Source: Streptomyces hygroscopicus subsp. hygroscopicus
GTDB taxonomy: Bacteria > Actinomycetota > Actinomycetes > Streptomycetales > Streptomycetaceae
Direction of reading: 5' to 3'
DNA length: 64,000 nt
NCBI RefSeq assembly: GCF_030269125.1
Contig: NZ_BSSM01000020.1
Span: forward strand, 62,001 to 126,000
In this document: positions 58,795-64,000 of the stretch, piece after piece
How the letters are laid out: each line of letters opens with the position of its first letter
Position numbering within the stretch: the first letter of the stretch is position 1
Position numbers and translations under genes: made by a program
The notes under the pieces: model-generated
What the model was told of the DNA's origin: nothing
What the model saw: the letters and a program-made list of their open reading frames with translations, nothing else
The model's database searches: none

Positions 58795-59184
58795 CTACCG
58801 GGACACCCGAGCCCGGCACCGCCCCTTCGCCACCGCCAGATACACGCACGCCCCCGCCAGCGCCCCCTCCGCCACCGCGCACCCCGCCGCCTGGAGCAAC
58901 GCCGTGCCCGTGCCCGCGGTGGTTATGTCGAACCAGGCGTCGAGGACGGCCGTCGAGGCCGTGGCGGAGGCGGTGAGACGGGCGCGGGGGTCGGCGCGGA
59001 GGCCGAGGAGGGCCGTGGTGGCGCAGCCCGCCGCCATCAGGACGTCCAGGCCGATCCAGGCCAGCGGCCAGTGCTCCACCGTGGTGCGGCCGGGCAGCGT
59101 CATCGCGAGCACCGCCATCCAGGGCACCAGCAGGACCGCCGCCGCGGCCAGCCCGATCAGCGTCCACTTCTTCCTCGCCGTCAC
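58795..59184 (-). CDS. Four-helix integral membrane protein
   Basis: 129 residues with hydrophobic segments at about 8-28, 40-60, 70-92 and 97-117 and only short loops. No recognised motifs. It is divergent from an ArsR-type regulator (143 bp between starts) with a clear palindrome between them, so it is probably the regulator's target. Similar membrane proteins paired with HTH regulators are frequent in Streptomyces. Confidence 0.82.
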   Translation of the reverse strand: MTARKKWTLIGLAAAAVLLVPWMAVLAMTLPGRTTVEHWPLAWIGLDVLMAAGCATTALLGLRADPRARLTASATASTAVLDAWFDITTAGTGTALLQAAGCAVAEGALAGACVYLAVAKGRCRARVSR

Positions 59185-59252
59185 GCTCCGTCTCCCTCCC
59201 AGCCCCTCCCGAAACCGCGGTCGTCCTCGACCCGGCTGTTCCAGGCTAGATC

Positions 59253-59268
59253 GCAGAAAAATTTCTGC
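59253..59268. promoter_or_regulatory. Palindrome GCAGAAAAATTTCTGC in the divergent promoter region
   Basis: Perfect 7-bp arms (GCAGAAA and TTTCTGC) separated by AA, in a locally AT-rich patch of an otherwise GC-rich window. It lies 60 bp upstream of the regulator start and 68 bp upstream of the membrane protein start. Likely operator of the ArsR-type regulator. Confidence 0.72.
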
Positions 59269-59327
59269 AAAGATAGTTCGGCAGACATCGGGGACATCTC
59301 AGGGTTCTCGGGGTTACCGTTTCCGGC

Positions 59328-59918
59328 ATGACCGACGGCCTGCCCGAGATGACCAGCCTGGAGCGCACCGCGCTCTACAAGTCCCTGGGCAACCCTCTGC
59401 GCCGCCGGATCCTCGAGTACCTCGGCCGGCACGGCGAGGCGAACTCCACCGTGCTGGCCCGCGAACTCGGCGAAAGCTCCGGCACCACCAGCTACCACCT
59501 GCGCAAACTCGCCGAGCAGCGGCTCATCGAGGAGATCCCGGAGAAGTCCGGCGGCCGCGAGCGCTGGTGGCGGGCGCTGCCCTTCCGCCACACCACGCCC
59601 GACCCGGCGACCATGACCCCGGACGAGTACGCGGCCGCCACCCAACTCGCCCACCTCAAGATCGAGTTCGACACCGACCTGTACCGCCGCGCCCACCAGG
59701 AGTACCGCGGGCCCGACGGCTGGGCCCAGGTCCAGCGCCACGGCACCTGGATGACCCGCGAGGAACTGCACGACTTCACGCGCGCCTACCAGGCCCTGCT
59801 CGACCGCTACGGCCACCCCCGCGATCGGGCCCCGGCGGGCGCGCGCCCGGTGCTGATGCGCTACTACGCGGTCCCGGAGGCCGCGGAGGAGAACGACGGA
59901 GAACCGGCCGGCCCCTGA
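59328..59918 (+). CDS. ArsR-like helix-turn-helix transcriptional regulator
   Basis: 196 residues. The winged HTH is at about 12-80: L-G-N-P-L-R-R-R-I-L-E-Y-L, T-V-L-A-R-E-L-G-E-S-S-G-T-T-S-Y-H-L-R-K-L-A, and a wing S-G-G-R-E-R-W-W-R. A C-terminal domain of about 100 residues with H-Q-E-Y-R-G-P-D-G-W follows, found in many actinobacterial ArsR-type proteins of unknown ligand. No metal-binding Cys motif is present. It probably controls the divergent membrane protein. Confidence 0.9.
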   Translation: MTDGLPEMTSLERTALYKSLGNPLRRRILEYLGRHGEANSTVLARELGESSGTTSYHLRKLAEQRLIEEIPEKSGGRERWWRALPFRHTTPDPATMTPDEYAAATQLAHLKIEFDTDLYRRAHQEYRGPDGWAQVQRHGTWMTREELHDFTRAYQALLDRYGHPRDRAPAGARPVLMRYYAVPEAAEENDGEPAGP

Positions 59919-60003
59919 GCCGCGCCCCCCGCTCCACCCGGAGGGGCACGCCCGGTGCCCCTCCCTCGTCCCGCCGCCCCGCCCACCGTGGGAGAGTGGA
60001 ACG

Positions 60004-62073
60004 GTGAACCGACTGGCCCATGAGACGTCGCCGTATCTGCTCCAGCACGCCGCCAACCCCGTCGACTGGTGGCCCTGGTCGGCCGAGGCCTTCGAGGAGG
60101 CGCGCAGGAGCGGCAGACCGGTGCTGCTGAGCGTGGGATACAGCAGTTGCCACTGGTGCCACGTGATGGCGCACGAGTCGTTCGAGGACCAGGACACCGC
60201 CGACTACCTCAACGAGCACTTCGTGAGCGTCAAGGTCGACCGCGAGGAGCGGCCGGACGTCGACGCCGTGTACATGGAGGCCGTACAGGCGGCCACCGGT
60301 CAGGGCGGCTGGCCGATGACCGTCTTCCTCACGCCGGACGCCGAACCGTTCTACTTCGGCACCTACTTCCCGCCCGCGCCCCGGCACGGCATGCCGTCCT
60401 TCCGGCAGGTGCTGGAGGGCGTCCGGCAGGCGTGGAGCACCCGGCGGGACGAGGTCGGCGAGGTCGCCGGGAAGATCGTGCGGGACCTGGCGCAGCGGGA
60501 GATCGGCCGGCACGGGACACGGCCGCCCGGCGAGCAGGAACTCGCCCAGGCGCTGCTCGGGTTGACCCGCGAGTACGACCCGCAGCGCGGCGGTTTCGGC
60601 GGGGCGCCGAAGTTCCCGCCCTCGATGGTGCTGGAGTTCCTGCTGCGCCACCACGCGCGCACCGGCGCCGAGGGCGCCCTCCAGATGGCCCAGGACACCT
60701 GCGAGCGCATGGCCCGTGGCGGCCTCTACGACCAACTCGGCGGCGGATTCGCCCGTTACTCGGTCGACCGCGACTGGATCGTGCCGCATTTCGAGAAGAT
60801 GCTGTACGACAACGCCCTGCTGTGCCGGGTGTACGCGCACCTCTGGCGGGCCACCGGCTCCGACCTCGCCCGCCGGGTCGCCCTGGAGACCGCCGACTTC
60901 ATGGTCCGGGAACTGCGCACGGACGAAGGGGGGTTCGCGTCCGCCCTCGACGCGGACAGTGAGGAGGAGGTGCCGCGCGAAGCGAGCCCCCACGAGGGTG
61001 GTGGCGGGAGCGGGCGCCATGTCGAGGGGGCGTACTACGTCTGGACCCCGGAGCAGCTCCGGGCGGTCCTCGGCGAGGACGCCGACCTCGCGGCCCAGTT
61101 CTTCGGCGTCACCGACGAAGGCACCTTCGAACACGGCCGGTCCGTCCTCCAGCTCCCGCAGAACGAGGGCGTGTTCGACGCCGACAAGGTCGCCTCCGTC
61201 AAGCGCCGGCTGTTCGACGCCCGCGCGCGGCGCCCCGCGCCCGGCCGGGACGACAAGGTCGTCGCCGCCTGGAACGGCCTCGCCGTCGCCGCGCTCGCCG
61301 AGACCGGCGCCTACTTCGACCGCCCCGATCTGATCGAGGCCGCGCTCGCCGCCGCCGACCTGCTCGTCCGGGTGCACCTCGACGAGCACGCCCGGCTCGC
61401 CCGCACCAGCAAGGACGGCCGGGCCGGCTCCAACTCCGGTGTCCTGGAGGACTACGCGGACGTCGCCGAGGGCTTCCTCGCGCTCGCCTCCGTGACCGGC
61501 GAGGGCGTCTGGCTGGACTTCGCCGGGCTGCTCCTCGACCATGTGCTCGCCCGCTTCACCGACCCCGGGACCGGCGCGCTCTACGACACCGCCTCCGACG
61601 CCGAACAGCTCATCCGCCGTCCCCAGGACCCCACCGACAACGCCACCCCCTCCGGCTGGTCGGCCGCCGCGGGCGCCCTGCTGAGCTACGCGGCCCACAC
61701 CGGCTCCGAGACCCACCGGACCGCGGCCGAGCGGGCGTTGGGCGTCGTGCAGGCGCTCGGCCCGCGCGTGCCCCGCTTCATCGGCTGGGGGCTCGCGGCC
61801 GCGGAGGCGCTGCTCGACGGTCCCCGCGAGGTCGCGGTCGTCGGACCCTCCCTCACCGACGAGGCGACGACCACCCTGCACCGTGCGGCGCTTCTGGGCA
61901 CGGCTCCCGGCGCGGTCGTCGCCGTGGGCACACCGGACAGCGCGGAGTTCCCGCTGCTCGCCGACCGCCCGCTCGTGTCGGGCGCACCGGCTGCCTACGT
62001 CTGCCGCAACTTCACCTGCGACGCCCCGACCACCGATCCGGACCGGCTGCGTACGGCCCTCACCGGCCCCTGA
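60004..62073 (+). CDS. YyaL/SSP411-like thioredoxin-domain protein
   Basis: 689 residues from a GTG. The N-terminus N-R-L-A-H-E-T-S-P-Y-L-L-Q-H-A-A-N-P-V-D-W is the conserved family opening. A thioredoxin-like domain (about 20-170) has the redox pair C49-H-W-C52 in Y-S-S-C-H-W-C-H-V-M. An (alpha/alpha)6-barrel glycosidase-like domain (about 190-689) follows, with G-G-F-G-G-A-P-K-F-P and D-K-V-V-A-A-W-N-G-L. The family is widespread from bacteria to mammals (spermatogenesis-associated protein 20); the substrate is unknown. Confidence 0.95.
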   Translation: MNRLAHETSPYLLQHAANPVDWWPWSAEAFEEARRSGRPVLLSVGYSSCHWCHVMAHESFEDQDTADYLNEHFVSVKVDREERPDVDAVYMEAVQAATGQGGWPMTVFLTPDAEPFYFGTYFPPAPRHGMPSFRQVLEGVRQAWSTRRDEVGEVAGKIVRDLAQREIGRHGTRPPGEQELAQALLGLTREYDPQRGGFGGAPKFPPSMVLEFLLRHHARTGAEGALQMAQDTCERMARGGLYDQLGGGFARYSVDRDWIVPHFEKMLYDNALLCRVYAHLWRATGSDLARRVALETADFMVRELRTDEGGFASALDADSEEEVPREASPHEGGGGSGRHVEGAYYVWTPEQLRAVLGEDADLAAQFFGVTDEGTFEHGRSVLQLPQNEGVFDADKVASVKRRLFDARARRPAPGRDDKVVAAWNGLAVAALAETGAYFDRPDLIEAALAAADLLVRVHLDEHARLARTSKDGRAGSNSGVLEDYADVAEGFLALASVTGEGVWLDFAGLLLDHVLARFTDPGTGALYDTASDAEQLIRRPQDPTDNATPSGWSAAAGALLSYAAHTGSETHRTAAERALGVVQALGPRVPRFIGWGLAAAEALLDGPREVAVVGPSLTDEATTTLHRAALLGTAPGAVVAVGTPDSAEFPLLADRPLVSGAPAAYVCRNFTCDAPTTDPDRLRTALTGP

Positions 62074-62083
62074 CCCCCGGGCG

Positions 62084-62428
62084 TCAGACGCCGCTGAGGA
62101 TCATCGCCCCCAGCGTCGACTGCGCGCCCCACTGCACGAACACGGTGCAGGCCCGGGAGTACGTCCTGCGGCCCCTGGGCCGGACCAGCGCCGCGATGCC
62201 CGAGACGAGGGACAGGCAGAACGCGACGTCGAGCGCCGGGCCGGGGATGGTCGAGCACTGCTCGCCGTACATCAGGCACCGGCTGCCGCGTTCGCCGGAG
62301 AGGACGACCGCCCAGCACAGGGCGACGGTCGGCAGCGGCAGGACCAGGCCGGTGACGGCCCAGCCGCTGATGAAGCGGTCCTTCCGCCCTGGGGTGAGGG
62401 TCACCGGCCGCGGAGTCGTGGTGTTCAT
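62084..62428 (-). CDS. Small membrane protein
   Basis: 114 residues with two or three hydrophobic segments (about 24-44, 64-82 and 94-112) and Cys pairs (C51 and C58) in a short loop. No family recognised. It ends ten bases from the YyaL gene, convergently. Confidence 0.75.
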   Translation of the reverse strand: MNTTTPRPVTLTPGRKDRFISGWAVTGLVLPLPTVALCWAVVLSGERGSRCLMYGEQCSTIPGPALDVAFCLSLVSGIAALVRPRGRRTYSRACTVFVQWGAQSTLGAMILSGV

Positions 62429-62476
62429 GCCTTCATCCCGGCGCGCGCCCCCGGCCGCCGGGACCGGCCCGCCTAC

Positions 62477-63220
62477 TCAACCGCCCTGGGTGGTCCCCTG
62501 AGTACGCATGCTCAACGCCCGCTCCACGACGGCCTCCAGCTGGTCGTGATGCGCGCCCTTCCAGTACGCGCGCCCGCAGGAGGCGCACTGGGCGAAGACG
62601 TCGTACGACCGCTGGGTGCCGCCCTTGAGCTGCTCGGCCACCTCCTCCTTGGCGGCGGTCCGCAGCAGGCCGTTGCAGGCGGTGCAGCGGGTCCAGGGAT
62701 GAAGCTCCGGGGCGAAACGGCCGAGGACGTCGCGGAGTTGCTCCTCCGGCTGGGTGCTGTACACGTACGCGCCGGCCCACAGTTCGCGGCGGCGCAGCAG
62801 TCCCCGGTCGCGGCTGAGCATGACCCGCTTCTCGGCCGCCGAGCGCGCGGCCAGCGCCGGGTCGCCGATGTCGGTGGACTCGTAGGCGGTGTCGACGCCG
62901 AGCAGCCGCAGCCGGCGGGCCAGGGTGCCGAGGTGGACGTCGAGGAGGAAGCGGAGCGGGGCGCCGGGTACCCGCTGGGGGCGCGCCACCGCCCGCACGC
63001 GCACGGTTTCGCCCGCCCGCGGGATGTGCGAGACCGGCACCTCGCGGCCGTCCACGACCAGCGCGCCGACCTCGGTCAGCGGGACGCCGAGGGACTCGAT
63101 GACATGGCCGAGCGTGGAGACGCCGTCGGTGCCGAGCGCGGTGGCGCCCACGCGTCGGGCGGCGGGTACGAACAGGTGCAGCTCGGGGGCGACTTCGACG
63201 CGGATCTCGGTTCCGTTCAC
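62477..63220 (-). CDS. Mut7-C domain protein (ubiquitin-like plus PIN-like RNase-type domain)
   Basis: 247 residues. The N-terminal 80 residues form the ubiquitin/MoaD-like Mut7-C Ub domain (V-E-V-A-P-E-L-H-L-F-V-P). The Mut7-C domain follows (about 88-235): F-L-L-D-V-H-L-G-T-L-A-R-R-L-R-L-L-G-V-D, S-R-D-R-G-L-L, and a zinc ribbon with C-T-A-C and C-A-S-C. Eukaryotic Mut7 is an exoribonuclease, and the bacterial family is predicted to be a nuclease. The domain order is standard for this bacterial family. Confidence 0.92.
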   Translation of the reverse strand: MNGTEIRVEVAPELHLFVPAARRVGATALGTDGVSTLGHVIESLGVPLTEVGALVVDGREVPVSHIPRAGETVRVRAVARPQRVPGAPLRFLLDVHLGTLARRLRLLGVDTAYESTDIGDPALAARSAAEKRVMLSRDRGLLRRRELWAGAYVYSTQPEEQLRDVLGRFAPELHPWTRCTACNGLLRTAAKEEVAEQLKGGTQRSYDVFAQCASCGRAYWKGAHHDQLEAVVERALSMRTQGTTQGG

Positions 63221-63253
63221 CTCGTCAGCATCGCACGCGCGCGGGCACCGGTC

Positions 63254-63913
63254 TCAGTGGTTCTCGGCGCGCGGCAGGCCGTGTTCCAGGACGTCCAGAG
63301 CGCGGTCGACCAGGTCCCGCAGGTCGTCCCGGTGGCCGTGCTCGGCCCAGTACATGGTGGTCTCCATCAGGCCGCCGATCAGCGACATGGCGTACACCCG
63401 CACCTCCAGGTCGCCGGGGTCGCGGCCGGTGCGCTCGGCGACGGCCTGGCACAGCATGCGGCCGGTCGCCGACATGCTCTCCATCATCCGCGAGCGCACC
63501 GCGGGGACCTGGACCATCAGCCGGGTGCGCAGCCGCGAGACCTCCGGGTCCTCGTCGAGCCCGACCTGCACGGCGCGCCGCAGCACGTACCGGATCGTGT
63601 CGGTCCAGGGCTCCCGCGCGGGCCGCTGCCGGATCTCCTCCAGCAGGACCGCGTCGAACTCGTCGGTGAGGACGATGTCCTCCTTGGTCGGGAAGTACCG
63701 GAAGACGGTCGACGGCGACACCTCCGCCCGGTCGGCGATCCGGTCGATCGTCGTGGCGTCGTAGCCCTGCTCCCCGACCAGGGCGTACGTCGCCTCGCGG
63801 ATCGCCTCCCGGGTCTTGATCTTCTTGCGCTCCCGCAGGCCGGGACGGGGGCCTTCGGAGCGGGCACCGGAGGGGGAGGTGCTGGTGGGGCGTGCGGCCG
63901 TCATGCCGGTCAT
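63254..63913 (-). CDS. TetR-family transcriptional regulator
   Basis: 219 residues. HTH at about 35-80: R-E-A-I-R-E-A-T-Y-A-L-V-G-E-Q-G-Y-D-A-T-T-I-D-R-I-A-D-R-A-E-V-S-P-S-T-V-F-R-Y-F-P-T-K. The rest is the helical ligand-binding and dimerisation domain. The start could be M1 (63913) or M4 (63904). It is 33 bp downstream in transcription order of nothing in the window, and its target probably lies beyond the right end. Confidence 0.92.
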   Translation of the reverse strand: MTGMTAARPTSTSPSGARSEGPRPGLRERKKIKTREAIREATYALVGEQGYDATTIDRIADRAEVSPSTVFRYFPTKEDIVLTDEFDAVLLEEIRQRPAREPWTDTIRYVLRRAVQVGLDEDPEVSRLRTRLMVQVPAVRSRMMESMSATGRMLCQAVAERTGRDPGDLEVRVYAMSLIGGLMETTMYWAEHGHRDDLRDLVDRALDVLEHGLPRAENH

Positions 63914-64000
63914 TGTCCGGTATCGGCGGCCGGGGCGGCCACGGCCGGGACCTCCTCGCCCCTCCGTCGCGTCGTACGACGGGGGCGTCCGGCAGCGGCG

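Noticed and set aside
1..64000. tRNA, rRNA, CRISPR or insertion-sequence features
   Set aside because: No cloverleaf-like gene, regular repeat-spacer array, transposase motif or terminal inverted repeats were seen. A tool-based RNA scan was not possible, so small RNAs cannot be excluded.

Overview
The window is chromosomal DNA of a high-GC actinomycete, almost certainly a Streptomyces. It is very GC-rich with strong third-position GC bias, uses GTG and TTG starts, and carries Streptomyces hallmarks: afsQ1-afsQ2 with divergent sigQ, a mycothiol S-conjugate amidase, a second beta-clamp-like protein, split acyl-CoA carboxylase subunits including an epsilon subunit, and a MmpB-like peptide. The gene order resembles the conserved core arm of Streptomyces chromosomes. 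No rRNA, tRNA, CRISPR array, prophage or insertion sequence was recognised.

Layout. 1-6.9 kb: partial DnaN-like gene, MFS exporter with divergent LysR regulator, alpha/beta-hydrolase-like protein, adenosine deaminase (add), small secreted protein, PspC and VanZ-type membrane proteins. 7.3-12.7 kb: AfsQ2 sensor kinase and AfsQ1 regulator with a lipoprotein gene, divergent sigQ, a uridine-kinase-like gene and a second small secreted protein. 12.9-14.2 kb: decayed remains of a two-gene nSTAND ATPase/WD40 system. 14.3-22.5 kb: deoC followed by two aldehyde-dehydrogenase-family genes, a PH-domain membrane protein, a phosphohexomutase-family enzyme and purine nucleoside phosphorylase. 22.6-26.3 kb: gamma-glutamylcyclotransferase-like protein, LpdA-type flavoprotein and a DeoR-family regulator. 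26.9-33.3 kb: acyl-CoA carboxylase alpha, beta and epsilon subunits with maf, mmpB-like and biotin ligase. 34.5-40.1 kb: adenylate cyclase, enoyl-CoA hydratase, GGDEF protein and histidine ammonia-lyase (hutH). 40.1-45.7 kb: lipoprotein, sortase-type LAXTG surface protein, L,D-transpeptidase, ABC-ATPase remnant, XRE regulator and alcohol dehydrogenase. 46.1-51.7 kb: a same-strand block with a GNAT-AAA+ fusion, two related membrane-anchored repeat proteins and an M48 metalloprotease. 51.9-58.4 kb: PLP sulfur-amino-acid enzyme, sigma-like factor, MarR regulator, threonine dehydratase, greA, DUF4307 protein and mca. 58.8-64 kb: membrane protein/HTH regulator pair, YyaL-type thioredoxin-domain protein, Mut7-C protein and TetR regulator.

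How the genes work together. The clearest theme is purine and deoxynucleoside salvage: Add deaminates adenosine, purine nucleoside phosphorylase releases (deoxy)ribose-1-phosphate, the mutase between could isomerise it, DeoC splits deoxyribose-5-phosphate, and an aldehyde dehydrogenase could oxidise the acetaldehyde. The same exact 12-bp palindrome, CTACGCGCGTAG, lies just upstream of add, deoC and the phosphorylase gene and was found nowhere else in the window. Each copy sits beside a TANNNT -10-like hexamer 6-7 nt from the start codon. This looks like a dedicated nucleoside operator on leaderless promoters and is the strongest new regulatory signal here.

Other main points are an AfsQ1-type box between afsQ1 and sigQ, a microhomology-type junction in the nSTAND remnant, a catalytic plus catalytically deficient ALDH pair, an AAA+/M48/membrane-repeat gene block, and two roughly 1-kb gene-free gaps filled with degenerate repeats.
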